A model generated the notes under the pieces. The model was given only the letters and a program-made list of their open reading frames with translations. It searched no databases and was not told the DNA's origin. From an uncultured Eubacteriales bacterium (GTDB lineage: Bacteria > Bacillota > Clostridia > Christensenellales > Borkfalkiaceae): 37,331 nt of DNA. Position numbers and translations under genes: made by a program. The first letter of the stretch is position 1. Each line of letters begins with the position of its first letter. This document shows positions 1 through 8,043 of this stretch, one piece after another. Location of the stretch: contig UQPN01000021.1 in assembly GCA_900542935.1 (NCBI GenBank), positions 1 through 37,331 of the forward strand. Direction: 5' to 3'.

Positions 1-2
1 AC

Positions 3-137
3 GGGAATTTACTTGAATATCCGTATATCGCGATAAAAGTAACATCCCCCGACGGAAAACAAACGTTGACGGTGCCGCTCTTGCTGTACGGCGTTGTAAC
101 GGGAATCGAACTGAATCCGAGCGAGGTAATTTTCTGA
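3..137 (+). CDS. C-terminal end of an unknown protein (truncated by window start)
   Basis: An open frame enters from the left edge and ends at TGA 135-137. The visible 44 residues are beta-type, ending in ...LNPSEVIF. The stop overlaps the ATG of the next gene (TGATG), so the two are probably translationally coupled and belong to one operon of the mobile element. Too little is visible to name a family. The extension beyond the window is certain because there is no start codon with a ribosome binding site in the visible part. Confidence 0.6.
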   Translation, partial: GNLLEYPYIAIKVTSPDGKQTLTVPLLLYGVVTGIELNPSEVIF

Positions 138-2152
138 TGAAAAAAGCAATCAATAAAATTTTGCGATTTTTTGCCGCAATAGTTTTATGCGTGGTATCGG
201 CAATCAGCGGACAATTAAATTTGTCCGCTCTTCCCGTATTTGCGGCAGAAATGCAAACGAGTTTTGAAAAAACGAACGTTCTGGACGATTTGCAAAGTTC
301 GGACGGGTTCAATATCGTCAATTATCCTTTCGACGGCACGGGAAAGATAAAGCACCCCGAAATAATGAACGTAGTCGAATATTGTTATTCGTTTCGGGTA
401 AATATGCGCGATAATTACGGGCTGTATCTCTATTTTTATAATCCGCAAAGTTTGAATATCGTTACGGATAGCCACGCAAACAAAGTGCAAATGGCGGTTT
501 CCTACGGCACGGATAAAAACGGCGATATGATTCCTGCGGCATACGAAAAATTCGATTTGCAATTCTGTTCCGTATCTACCGAGAAAAACTATTACCACCT
601 GTTTTATAAGTTCAAGGTAATCGACCATAAAAGCGCGGACGGCAAAACGATTGCAGAACGTGTAAACAGCAACGAACGCCGTTACGATATTTCGGGCGTT
701 GAATTGCTCACAAAAGACGAAAGCAACGCTACGGAATACACCGTAGGCGGAACGTATACGTTTACGGGCTATGCCAAAGGTTACGGCGCCGACGTCGAAG
801 CGGAAAGCAATCTGATTTGTTCGGTACGAAACCTTGAAACCGTGCGGCTTGATTTATCGGGCAAGGACGACGGCATAGACAAGCGGACTTACTGGCGCAG
901 CGATTCTTCTTCCGTCGGCGCTCATCATCAAAATCAGATAAATTCGGTTTTTTTCGCGATTGATAAAACCGTGCTGAATAAGTACGGATATACGTTGCAG
1001 AAGATTAAAGCCGAATGGTGGGAGTATAAAACTATTCCCGCAATTATCATCGATAACAAAGATATTTACGACAGACTTGCGGCATATAGCGGCGTTAAAA
1101 TAACCGAAAATTACGATAGTAACCGCGGATTGATATTACACAATTCTGACCCTCGCCATATTCCCAGCCCCACGGGCGGCACTTTCACCTATCAATATTC
1201 TTGGAATGAAGATTTAGGCGTTACCGGTACAATATCTACTTTTTCCGAATATATCGACACGCTTTTGCCTTTGTTATTTTATACGGGCGGAATCGGCGTT
1301 GACGATTATACGCTATCGCCCGAAACGTTACAAGAAAAATTCGATACGTATAATAAAACGTATCTGAACGGGCATTTGAATTTCAACGCAAAAGATTACA
1401 GCGCGGACTTGTTTTTGGATAGCGTAGACGAAGGCAGAACCCGCGGTTATAACCTGCGTGAGTTTGATATAGGCAACCCCGACGATTACTGGAATATCCG
1501 TTCTTATGACGATACGCATAGCTGGTGGAATAAACTTTGGGATTACGGATTCGGGAAAATAACGACCGACGATACATATCTGGACGTTCCCCCGATTCAG
1601 ATGATTACCGCGGACGATATGGCGGTGAGCGACCTTGCAACGCATTTAAAAATCAATCCCGACGACGTAAGCAATTTCCGCAAGTATTATAACAGCGTAA
1701 AAGACGACAGCGAAGTGTTTTTATTCCGCTACGCGGTTACCGATTACTGGGCAGAAGATTTAAGCGTTTTTGATATTACCAACAACAAACACTACCCGTA
1801 TGACAGCATAGGCGAACACAATCCCGTTGTAGGCGAAGTTCGGCAAGGCACGCAATTTTTTGATTTCGATATCATCGAATTTACGTTCAACAATAAAGGC
1901 GTGTATACCGTGATTCCCGTTGTAAATTCTCCCGTTGACCATATCAGCGGATATACTCCGAGTATCGAAGCCGAAGATTTCGACTGGAAGAAGCTATTGC
2001 AAATCGTTCTCGGCGGATTGCTTCTGATTCTGTTGCTTATGATTTTTATGCCCCTGCTCCCGTCGCTTACAAGTCTGATTATTAAAATCGTGATTCTTCC
2101 GTTCAGACTGATTGTGGCAATCTTTAAAGCGATATTCCATAAACGGGAATAA
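137..2152 (+). CDS. Large secreted protein with C-terminal membrane anchor, possible phage adsorption-type protein
   Basis: 671 aa. Residues 1-37 form a classical signal peptide: basic MKK start, hydrophobic core, and a VFAA/E cleavage region. Most of the chain (about 40-620) is polar and rich in Tyr, Asp and Asn, as in extracellular beta-rich proteins. Residues about 627-668 form one or two hydrophobic helices followed by a basic tail ending HKRE, so the protein should be exported and held in the membrane by its C-terminus. I recognise no named family. The topology (signal peptide, large exterior domain, C-terminal anchor) and the position upstream of a Zot-like ATPase match what a pIII-type minor coat/adsorption protein of a filamentous phage would look like. 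That role is inference; a plasmid surface protein is an equal alternative. The start overlaps the upstream stop. Confidence 0.7.
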   Translation: MKKAINKILRFFAAIVLCVVSAISGQLNLSALPVFAAEMQTSFEKTNVLDDLQSSDGFNIVNYPFDGTGKIKHPEIMNVVEYCYSFRVNMRDNYGLYLYFYNPQSLNIVTDSHANKVQMAVSYGTDKNGDMIPAAYEKFDLQFCSVSTEKNYYHLFYKFKVIDHKSADGKTIAERVNSNERRYDISGVELLTKDESNATEYTVGGTYTFTGYAKGYGADVEAESNLICSVRNLETVRLDLSGKDDGIDKRTYWRSDSSSVGAHHQNQINSVFFAIDKTVLNKYGYTLQKIKAEWWEYKTIPAIIIDNKDIYDRLAAYSGVKITENYDSNRGLILHNSDPRHIPSPTGGTFTYQYSWNEDLGVTGTISTFSEYIDTLLPLLFYTGGIGVDDYTLSPETLQEKFDTYNKTYLNGHLNFNAKDYSADLFLDSVDEGRTRGYNLREFDIGNPDDYWNIRSYDDTHSWWNKLWDYGFGKITTDDTYLDVPPIQMITADDMAVSDLATHLKINPDDVSNFRKYYNSVKDDSEVFLFRYAVTDYWAEDLSVFDITNNKHYPYDSIGEHNPVVGEVRQGTQFFDFDIIEFTFNNKGVYTVIPVVNSPVDHISGYTPSIEAEDFDWKKLLQIVLGGLLLILLLMIFMPLLPSLTSLIIKIVILPFRLIVAIFKAIFHKRE

Positions 2153-2230
2153 AAAGAAAACGTACCGTTCGGGGCGAAGTTTCACCCCGTTCGGCGCTAT
2201 CCCTTATTCCATTTACGAGGTACATACAAA

Positions 2231-2587
2231 ATGTCTAAGAAAAAGAAAACGCCGATAAACGGCGAAAACAAGAAAAGATTTCAACCACATTTTCGTAAAT
2301 TTAGAAATGCGAAACTGACGGGTCATCCGCAATATGTTTACGATGAAAAAGGTCGAAATTATAAGATTATAGGACTTACTTCTTCGCCAAAAACAGATGG
2401 TGTGAATAATATTCCATTAGATCATAACCCTGAACCAAACAACAAAGAAAAGGCTTATTTACGTCCGAAACCAGATAAAGTCGATAAAGGCGTTGAAAAT
2501 GTCCGTTTGAAAGGTTGGCGTTTTCAAGGTGAAGATAAAAATACCGTACGTATCATAATTGAAACGTACGATAAAAGTAAAAAATGA
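2231..2587 (+). CDS. Small basic hypothetical protein
   Basis: 118 aa, very basic at the N-terminus (MSKKKKTP...) and at the end (DKSKK). GAGGT lies about 9 nt upstream of the ATG, which supports the start. There is no signal peptide or membrane segment. The middle (KAYLRPKPDKVDKGVENVRLKGWRFQGEDKN, split here by a short region of mixed charge) suggests a small folded domain with a C-terminal beta strand. No family is recognised. It sits between the secreted protein and the ATPase on the same strand, so it is probably part of the same module; a nucleic-acid-binding role would fit the charge but is not shown. The AT-rich codon use resembles the rest of the element more than the chromosome to the right. 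Confidence 0.65.
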   Translation: MSKKKKTPINGENKKRFQPHFRKFRNAKLTGHPQYVYDEKGRNYKIIGLTSSPKTDGVNNIPLDHNPEPNNKEKAYLRPKPDKVDKGVENVRLKGWRFQGEDKNTVRIIIETYDKSKK

Positions 2588-2737
2588 GCATAAAAAAAGA
2601 AAAGGTCGCGCACCGATAAATCGTTTTTCGCACAGTTCAAGCCTTTCGGCGAACAACAGAACCTTTTCTATATTCTTATTATATCCTATCAGCAGACGAA
2701 AGTCAATTAAATTTCACAACCCAACAGAAAAAACACA

Positions 2738-2830
2738 ATGAAAATCTTTAAACGCATTTTGCGAATCTTAGCAGTTCTCTTCATTGCCGCCGTTATAGGC
2801 TATTTTATTTTTACAGGTTGCCACGTATGA
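2738..2830 (+). CDS. 30-aa single-helix hydrophobic peptide
   Basis: ATG at 2738, stop TGA at 2828-2830. The product is a basic head (MKIFKRILR), about 18 hydrophobic residues and a short GCHV tail. FTGC resembles an incomplete lipobox. The stop overlaps the ATG of the Zot-like ATPase gene (ATGA at 2827-2830), a standard coupling arrangement, which supports the reading frame being real even though it is very short. No strong Shine-Dalgarno precedes it. In filamentous phages, small one-helix peptides next to the pI ATPase are often coat or minor coat proteins, though those usually carry a signal peptide and are somewhat longer. Alternatively it is a leader that couples translation of the ATPase. 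Confidence 0.5.
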   Translation: MKIFKRILRILAVLFIAAVIGYFIFTGCHV

Positions 2831-5025
2831 AACAGTTATTCCGAAAAATCAAACAAATCAATTATATGCACTACATAGCGGTTGCGCTCACAATGGGCGT
2901 AGCCGCGTTCTACTTTCGATTTCCGTATGCGCTCGGCAGACTGATAGAAGGCGTGCGGGATATGGGCGTATCAATCGGGTACTATGTTGCGGAATTGTTC
3001 GGCGGCGGCGCAGATTTTCCCGCCACCGTAAACAACTACCCGAAAGTACCGTTTTTCGCTTCGGGAACGCAGGAAAACACGCCGAATTTTCCGCTCCCCG
3101 TCACGTTCGCCGAATTTAAAGCGAAATGGGTGTTGTATTGGCAAACGTTCATTAAAAAAGAAAACGTATTTGCGTATTTCAGCGCGCTCGCCAAGGGCTT
3201 ACGTTATTTTTTGTGTGTGCTTTTGTTCGGTTTCCCTGTGATAATAGTAATCGTTATTCTGCTTCGCCGTGCAAGCGGTACGATAAACACCGACCACGGC
3301 AAGGAAAGCAAGCCGCTCAAAGACTTTAAAAAGTGCGTAAGTAAAACGTATATCCCCGTAAAAACGTGGTGTTTATCGTTCGTCGATTTTTTGAAAACTC
3401 ATTCGGCGTATTATAAAATATGGCTTTGCCTTTGGCTGTTTTACTTTAACGCGTTTACGATTGTATGCGAATTTATCGCTTATTATTTCTATTTCGTGGT
3501 GTCGTTCGATTTCGTCAATTTGTATCGGCAATTATATAAACTGTTTTTCGATTTATGGGCGGTGATAGATTTCACGCCGCCGTGGCTACTTGTGATTTTC
3601 GGCGTGTGGCTGCTGAATAAAATCGCAATCGGTATCGGGTACGCGGAATTGTATCACGGCGAAAACTGTAATCGCGGATTTATCAACGAACGCGGCGTTG
3701 TAACGGTGGCATACGGCTCTATGGGCGCGGGAAAAACGGCGTTTATCACGGATATGGCGTTATCGGCGGAAGTTCAGCAACGCGACGACGCGCTTGAAAT
3801 TATCCTTGAATGCGATATGAAATTTCCGTGTTTCCCTTGGATAAACTTAGAGGACGAACTAAAAACAGCGATTGAAAATCACATCGTTTTTTCCGTTCCG
3901 TCCTGCGTAAATTTTATGCGCGAAAAATTCCTCGCGTGGTATAAAGAGCCGACGGACGAAAACATTTTCGGCTATGATTTCCGCCGTTACGGCTTGGAAT
4001 ACGACGACGGCTTACAACTCACCTATATCTGGAACGTTCTCAAAGACTACGCCTGCGCGTACCTCATTTATACCGTAAAATCCACTCTGATTCTCTCGAA
4101 TTATTCTATCCGTACCGATATGCTTATCTCCGATGTGGGAAATTTCCCGATATGGAACGCGGATTTTTTCAAGCGCGACAGTCGGCTGTTGGACAGTTTT
4201 TCGCGGCACGCGCACATTCTCGACTTCGATATGCTTCGGCTCGGCAAAACAATGCTCGAACACAACCCGAACGCAACGGCTTTCGGGTTCGGCGTATACG
4301 TCATTTCGGAAATCGACAAGGAACGCAAGAACACGCCCGAACTCGCCGAAATCAAACGCGACGATAAAAAATGCAATCAGAAAAACGACCTTTTCAACGT
4401 CCTTGTAAAAATGAGCCGCCACGCGTGCGTTGTAGCGAATCGGGTATTCGTGAAAATCTTCGCCGACTTGCAACGCCCCGAAAGTCTCGGCGCGGATACG
4501 CGCGATCTCGGCGAAGTGGTGTATATCAAGGCAAAAAGCGAACCCGCTTTAACATTGCCGTTTTTCTCGCCGTTTTATTTTTTTGAACTTTTATATCTGT
4601 GGGCGAAAGCGAAGTTCGACGGCGCGTATCTGAATCACCGATACACCCGCGGCGATTATACGCTTTTGCCCTATCTTTTAAAAAGCGTGTACGCGAAAAT
4701 GTTTCACTACAACGAAAGAATGTATAACACGTTCGGGCGGCAAACAATGCTTCTTGAAGTGGAAAGCGGAAGAATGGACGGTTTAGCCGATAAAAAGAAG
4801 TATTATCGGCAGTTTAAAAAAATCTGGTCGGGAAGATATGCCACCGACTGCCTTTCGGCAATCTTCACCGAGCGCGCCGAAGTTAATACTATCGGTATCG
4901 ACGATATGAAAACGTATCATACCATTATCGCCACCAACGAAGAATTGAAATTGCAGAACAGCCACTTTCAGGCGGAAATCAGCAAGATTACGAAAACAGA
5001 AAAACAAGAACCTGCAAAGGCATAG
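2827..5025 (+). CDS. Multi-spanning membrane P-loop ATPase, Zot/pI-like
   Basis: 732 aa using ATG 2827, which overlaps the upstream stop; an in-frame TTG nine bases earlier is less likely. The N-terminal 280 residues contain about four to six hydrophobic segments (near residues 15-35, 110-140, 190-225 and 250-275). A cytoplasmic ATPase domain follows: Walker A GSMGAGKT at 297-304, a Walker B-like strand VISEID at about 492-497, and a later QRPES...TRD motif starting at about 549, similar to the QRP...IR element of Zot, FtsK and VirD4 relatives. The tail is polar and helical. Zot/pI proteins drive filamentous phage assembly through the membrane, and VirD4/TraG proteins feed DNA to conjugation channels. 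The neighbouring secreted and one-helix proteins favour the phage-like reading, but the N-terminal multi-span region is unlike classical pI, which has one helix after the ATPase. Confidence 0.7.
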   Translation: MKQLFRKIKQINYMHYIAVALTMGVAAFYFRFPYALGRLIEGVRDMGVSIGYYVAELFGGGADFPATVNNYPKVPFFASGTQENTPNFPLPVTFAEFKAKWVLYWQTFIKKENVFAYFSALAKGLRYFLCVLLFGFPVIIVIVILLRRASGTINTDHGKESKPLKDFKKCVSKTYIPVKTWCLSFVDFLKTHSAYYKIWLCLWLFYFNAFTIVCEFIAYYFYFVVSFDFVNLYRQLYKLFFDLWAVIDFTPPWLLVIFGVWLLNKIAIGIGYAELYHGENCNRGFINERGVVTVAYGSMGAGKTAFITDMALSAEVQQRDDALEIILECDMKFPCFPWINLEDELKTAIENHIVFSVPSCVNFMREKFLAWYKEPTDENIFGYDFRRYGLEYDDGLQLTYIWNVLKDYACAYLIYTVKSTLILSNYSIRTDMLISDVGNFPIWNADFFKRDSRLLDSFSRHAHILDFDMLRLGKTMLEHNPNATAFGFGVYVISEIDKERKNTPELAEIKRDDKKCNQKNDLFNVLVKMSRHACVVANRVFVKIFADLQRPESLGADTRDLGEVVYIKAKSEPALTLPFFSPFYFFELLYLWAKAKFDGAYLNHRYTRGDYTLLPYLLKSVYAKMFHYNERMYNTFGRQTMLLEVESGRMDGLADKKKYYRQFKKIWSGRYATDCLSAIFTERAEVNTIGIDDMKTYHTIIATNEELKLQNSHFQAEISKITKTEKQEPAKA

Positions 5026-5026
5026 A

Positions 5027-5055
5027 AAAAGGCGGAGCGTTACGCTCCGTCTTTT
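5027..5055. terminator. Bidirectional terminator between convergent gene sets
   Basis: Stem CGGAGCG/CGCTCCG (5033-5039 / 5043-5049), extended by G-T, G-C and A-T pairs, with a TTA loop. There is an A-run on the left and a T-run on the right, so it works in both directions. It lies between the ATPase stop and the stop of the leftward 47-aa gene, whose TAA sits in the loop. Confidence 0.75.
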
Positions 5056-5183
5056 ACTTTGTACTTTGGTTTGTGCGGTTTGTACTTCTTTGAAAATTTT
5101 CGGCGGTATTCTTCGCAAGGGTGATTTTCGCAGGATTTTTCCGCATGCGGACAATGGTATAAACAAAAATCAAGTTTCGTCAA
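5040..5183 (-). CDS. 47-aa Cys/His-rich mini-protein (TTG start)
   Basis: TTG at 5183 is preceded by a strong AAAGGAG about 8 nt away; the stop is TAA 5042-5040. The peptide has Cys at 7, 11, 18 and 23 and His at 10, 13 and 21, then a very basic tail (RRKFSKKYKPHKPKYK). The Cys/His cluster looks like a compact zinc-binding knuckle and the tail like a nucleic-acid-binding segment. It is the last gene of the leftward set. No family name is known to me. The well-placed ribosome binding site and the downstream terminator make it a credible gene despite its size and non-ATG start. Confidence 0.55.
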   Translation of the reverse strand: MTKLDFCLYHCPHAEKSCENHPCEEYRRKFSKKYKPHKPKYKVKDGA

Positions 5184-5199
5184 TGGTTTTTCTCCTTTA

Positions 5200-5254
5200 A
5201 TGGTGCATTTCGAAGTACACCATTTGCAAATGGTTTTTAACGTTGTACACCATT
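5200..5254. repeat. Palindrome and repeated GTACACCATT motif
   Basis: ACCATTTGCAAATGGT (5219-5234) is a perfect 16-bp palindrome. GTACACCATT occurs twice, at 5215-5224 and 5245-5254, and ATGGTG (5200-5205) is inverted against CACCAT (5218-5223). The cluster covers the end of the 60-aa gene and the leader of the 47-aa gene. It could be an operator, an iteron-like site, or partly a chance product of a duplicated gene end. Confidence 0.5.
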
Positions 5255-5419
5255 CCGCCCCGTGTTTCTATGTTTCGGGGCACATTTCGGGCAGTAGCAA
5301 TTCCGATAGTTTTTTGCCACCGCCCAACCGTGTTCCCGTGCGCTCGCTACGGAAATAAATTCCGTTTGATAATTGCAATCGTCGCAACGGAAGCCGTAGC
5401 CTTTCAATACGTAAAACAT
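5237..5419 (-). CDS. 60-aa zinc-ribbon-like protein
   Basis: Starts at ATG 5419 with GAGGTG about 8 nt upstream. Cys12-X2-Cys15 and Cys43-X2-Cys46 (plus Cys41) give the two knuckles of a zinc ribbon, separated by a helix with AREHGW. It follows the DUF4313 gene by 11 nt and precedes the 47-aa gene, so it is part of the same leftward operon. Small zinc ribbons of this type are common in the early modules of phages and plasmids, where they often bind DNA or partner proteins. Its specific role is unknown. Confidence 0.65.
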   Translation of the reverse strand: MFYVLKGYGFRCDDCNYQTEFISVASAREHGWAVAKNYRNCYCPKCAPKHRNTGRNGVQR

Positions 5420-5430
5420 TACATTTCACC

Positions 5431-5745
5431 TCACTCGAATTTCGTCAAATCGAACTCGTATTCGGGATAAACGCAATACCCGCTCGCGGCATAATTTCCC
5501 GTAGGTTTCGCGATTTTATTTTCTGCGAGAAATTGCTCGATGTTCGGCAGATTGTTCGTATCTACAAAATTTATATTCGGCTCGTTTTTACTTAATTTCG
5601 CCGCTATATTTACCGTAATTCTTGCCACGGGAATACCGTCTTCGTCTATCATTTGCGCGGCAAGGCGGTTATTGTTTTTGTATGTATTCGCTTTTAAAGT
5701 AACTTTATATTCTTCGTTGTAATGTCTGAAAATGTATTTTTGCAT
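5431..5745 (-). CDS. DUF4313-like protein
   Basis: 104 aa; ATG 5745 has GAGGTGAATT upstream. The pattern of an N-terminal beta region (YIFRHYNEEYKVTLKANTY), then ITVNI, FVDTNNLPNIEQFL, KIAKPTG, SGYC.YPEYEFDL matches my memory of the DUF4313 family, which is carried by mobile elements of Firmicutes and Bacteroidetes and has no established biochemical function. Its length fits the family. It lies 13 nt after the ASCH gene in one operon. The assignment is from remembered motif layout, not a search. Confidence 0.65.
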   Translation of the reverse strand: MQKYIFRHYNEEYKVTLKANTYKNNNRLAAQMIDEDGIPVARITVNIAAKLSKNEPNINFVDTNNLPNIEQFLAENKIAKPTGNYAASGYCVYPEYEFDLTKFE

Positions 5746-5758
5746 AATTCACCTCGTT

Positions 5759-6292
5759 TTAATCTCTTTCGGTTTCTACATAGCACCACGAACGTGGCGG
5801 GCGGGTAATCACATAATGGCACACCGTATCATAAGTATCGCAACACCCGCCGTGATATAACGCGTATTCTTCCTCGTCGGGCGAGAGAATAACCGAACCG
5901 TGTTTACAACCTATACAGTATTGAAATTTATCGGGGCAGGGTTTGTAAAAATCGGATAATTCTTTCGGCTTATCGTAAACTTTTAAATTTGTTATGTGCA
6001 TTTCGAAAACGTCTTTATAGTCTTTGCCGCTGTATTCCCGTATTTCTTTTTCGGAAACGCAAGCAACTTTCGGCAAATGGGCGGGTATGCCCATACAAAT
6101 ACGCCATTCGGTGATTTTGTCGCATATCCATTCGTTTACCACTTTGTGCCGTCCGTTTGCGCCGCATTCATAAGTCAGAACTTTGAACGGTAATTCGCAT
6201 TTCGGCGGCTTTAACCGTAATTCCGCTGTTTTTAACCCCGCTTCGATATTGTGGTTATGCTCTGCTCTGATTGACATTAAAATTTCTTTCAT
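5759..6292 (-). CDS. ASCH-domain-like protein with Cys-rich C-terminal part
   Basis: 177 aa from ATG 6292, which has AAAGGTG 7 nt upstream. The longer open frame to 6481 overlaps the upstream gene and lacks such a site. The N-terminus reads ILMSIRAEHNHNIEAGLKTAELR..PFKVLTYEC, followed by VVNEWICDKI near residue 60. This is the layout of the phage-borne ASCH (PUA-like, RNA/nucleotide-binding) proteins that begin with an 'isI.pe....I..G.Kt.E.R' strand. The C-terminal half adds CxxC-type pairs (PCPDKFQYCIGCKHG and GGCCDTYDTVC), so a metal site is likely. ASCH proteins are common accessory genes of phages and plasmids; the substrate here is unknown. Confidence 0.65.
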   Translation of the reverse strand: MKEILMSIRAEHNHNIEAGLKTAELRLKPPKCELPFKVLTYECGANGRHKVVNEWICDKITEWRICMGIPAHLPKVACVSEKEIREYSGKDYKDVFEMHITNLKVYDKPKELSDFYKPCPDKFQYCIGCKHGSVILSPDEEEYALYHGGCCDTYDTVCHYVITRPPRSWCYVETERD

Positions 6293-6297
6293 TTTTT

Positions 6298-6765
6298 TCA
6301 CCTTTCCCATTGATATTTGTCGATTTCTTTGATATGCTCGATACTCGGATATTGCTTTTTTAATTGCTCGAAGCGTTTCAGCGCGGCGGCGCGTTCCTTG
6401 CCCGAATAGGTTTCTTCCAACGTGATTTCGGGCGAAATTCCGCTTTCTTCGTATATCTTCGATACGCTCACGGTATACCATTTTTTATTGTGGTATGAAT
6501 CTATCGTGCGTTTCACTTTTAATTGCAGGTGATATGCCGCCGTGCAAAGTGCTTGCGCACGTTCGTACAATGTTTTTCGGTACGCTTTCAGCACTTCGAT
6601 ATATTTCTGCATTTCGGCGATTTCCCGCACGGCGCGTTGATCTTCTGCCGTTATTCGGCGCATATTGTCGATACAGTCCGCGCGCGTGTGGTAAATATCT
6701 ACGCGCTCGTTCGCTTCTTTCGCGGGGCTTCCGTATCGGCTGAAAAATTCGTCAAGATTGCTCAT
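6298..6765 (-). CDS. 155-aa helical hypothetical protein
   Basis: ATG 6765 overlaps the stop of the 57-aa gene (ATGA) and is preceded by AAGGACGG. The chain is mostly charged helix with likely coiled-coil stretches (residues about 35-75 and 120-150), without Cys clusters, signal peptide or membrane segment. Its end overlaps the ribosome binding site of the ASCH gene. No family recognised. The tight coupling on both sides places it firmly in the leftward early-type operon. Confidence 0.65.
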   Translation of the reverse strand: MSNLDEFFSRYGSPAKEANERVDIYHTRADCIDNMRRITAEDQRAVREIAEMQKYIEVLKAYRKTLYERAQALCTAAYHLQLKVKRTIDSYHNKKWYTVSVSKIYEESGISPEITLEETYSGKERAAALKRFEQLKKQYPSIEHIKEIDKYQWER

Positions 6766-6935
6766 TTCGTTCCGTCCTTTTCCAGTTTCAGCACTTCCAT
6801 TTTAAACGGCGGCTTTCCGCCGCAAATGTTCAGCCACCCGCGCCGATCCCGTTCCGCTTCTTCTTTCGTATCGTACAATGTGCCGTACTTCTTTTTGCCG
6901 TTTTGTAAAGTTACTTCTAATACGTATTTCTTCAT
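6762..6935 (-). CDS. 57-aa hypothetical protein
   Basis: ATG 6935 is preceded by GGAAAGGAAACGAGAA. The frame reads MKKYVLEVTLQNGKKKYGTLYD..., then a helix KEEAERDRRGWL and a strand FKMEVLKLE, and stops with TGA inside the ATGA overlap with the next gene. It looks like a small alpha/beta protein of the kind found in phage early regions, possibly binding a substrate through the antiparallel strands. No family is recognised. The good ribosome binding site and coupling support it. Confidence 0.6.
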   Translation of the reverse strand: MKKYVLEVTLQNGKKKYGTLYDTKEEAERDRRGWLNICGGKPPFKMEVLKLEKDGTK

Positions 6936-6994
6936 TTTCTCGTTTCCTTTCCGCAGGACTTCTGCCGCCTGCGGTCGGCGCTCTGATCGATTGC

Positions 6995-7309
6995 TTATTT
7001 TATTGCGTTCGATAATTCAACGGCTTTTTTTATCAGCATTTCTTCGCTTGCTTCCGGGTGTTCTTTTTCAAATTTTTTCAGTTGAATTTGTGTCCACCGA
7101 TACCGAAGCGCGGCTTCCGCGCTGTTTTCGATACCGATTTCAAACCCGTTTAATCGCCGTTTCAGCTTTCCGCTTTCGTCAAGCTCGGTATAGGGGATCG
7201 TTCCGTAATATTCGCCGTTTTTGTAATACTCGGGCAAACCCGCTTTTTTGTCTTTGAAAAGTACAAATTTTTCGTTTTCAAAATCTACGCATTTCGTTAA
7301 AATTTTCAT
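6995..7309 (-). CDS. 104-aa hypothetical protein
   Basis: ATG 7309 follows a clear AAAGGAG. The first 45 residues are beta-type with many aromatic residues (KNGEYYGTIPYTEL), the rest helical and acidic/basic (LKKFEKEHPEASEEMLIKKAVELSNAIK). No Cys cluster, no membrane helix. It follows the J-domain gene by 39 nt in the same operon. Function unknown; a small DNA- or protein-binding accessory role would be typical of such a position but is not shown by the sequence. Confidence 0.6.
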   Translation of the reverse strand: MKILTKCVDFENEKFVLFKDKKAGLPEYYKNGEYYGTIPYTELDESGKLKRRLNGFEIGIENSAEAALRYRWTQIQLKKFEKEHPEASEEMLIKKAVELSNAIK

Positions 7310-7348
7310 TTTCTTTTGCTCCTTTGTGTTTTTTCTTGCGGGAACGGC

Positions 7349-7846
7349 TTACGCCGCCCCCGTGATTCGTCTCGTTTCGTCCTTGCGTTCCCGTATCTTT
7401 TCGCTGCCGTACTGGTCTCGGATTTCTTCCATCGTCAATTTGTGTTTGTTCTTCTTCGGTTCTTCGTCCGTCCACGCCCACGCCCGCTTTTTCGAGCAGT
7501 AGAAGAAACCGAGGTTTTTCAACTCGTCTTTGCACTCGTACGCGTTGAACGCCCACAACCAGCACCCGCAAAGCTCTAAATCGATATTGAAGCCCATAAC
7601 GGCATTGATTATATCGCGGAAACGGTCGGGCGCGTCGGCGGTCGCGGTTTCGCTCGTGTACGTTTCGCCCGTTGCGCTTTTGTGCGTATTCCATACCCGC
7701 GCCTTTAAATCGTTGTACTCGGCATTGATTTTTTGCATATCTTCCACGCGCCCGCCGTGGTCGGGGTGGTGTTCCATTGCTAATTTTTTGTATTGGCTGT
7801 AAAGTTCTTCTTTGCTCGTTACGTTCTTGAAAAATTCGTATTTCAT
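7349..7846 (-). CDS. J-domain (DnaJ-like) protein of mobile-element type
   Basis: 165 aa from ATG 7846, preceded by GAGGTATACTCGA; the longer frame to 7969 has no ribosome binding site. The N-terminal 45 residues form a J-domain with HPD at 27-29 (EHHPDHGG), the motif that stimulates Hsp70 ATPase. The middle is Thr/Ala-rich. The C-terminal half (IDLELCGCWLWAFNAYECKDELKNLGF followed by SKKRAWAW) matches the small domain found in many phage and plasmid J-proteins from Firmicutes. It leads the leftward set of small genes. Such proteins probably recruit the host DnaK for replication or assembly; which of these applies is unknown. Confidence 0.75.
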   Translation of the reverse strand: MKYEFFKNVTSKEELYSQYKKLAMEHHPDHGGRVEDMQKINAEYNDLKARVWNTHKSATGETYTSETATADAPDRFRDIINAVMGFNIDLELCGCWLWAFNAYECKDELKNLGFFYCSKKRAWAWTDEEPKKNKHKLTMEEIRDQYGSEKIRERKDETRRITGAA

Positions 7847-8043
7847 TCGAGTATACCTCATTAAAAAATTTTTTTCGGCTCTGCGCCCTGTTTTCGCTTG
7901 CGTTTTATTTTCCGCTATGCTATAATTGAAGAAAGTCAGATGCAGGGCGGGCAGGTATTCGCCCCGCACCGTGGGAGCCGTTCGGGGGAACGTTGGGAAA
8001 ACATTTCTACCCCGTTCGGCTTTGCTTTAAGTTACCCGTTCGG

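Noticed and set aside
6523..7257. A 244-codon plus-strand frame opposite the small leftward genes
   Set aside because: Its composition (Phe/Arg/Ser-rich) is that of an antisense shadow, and the leftward genes have good start sites and stop/start overlaps.
7278..7694. A 138-codon minus-strand frame over the J-domain gene
   Set aside because: Arg-rich shadow in another frame of the J-domain gene, whose HPD motif and ribosome binding site are clear.
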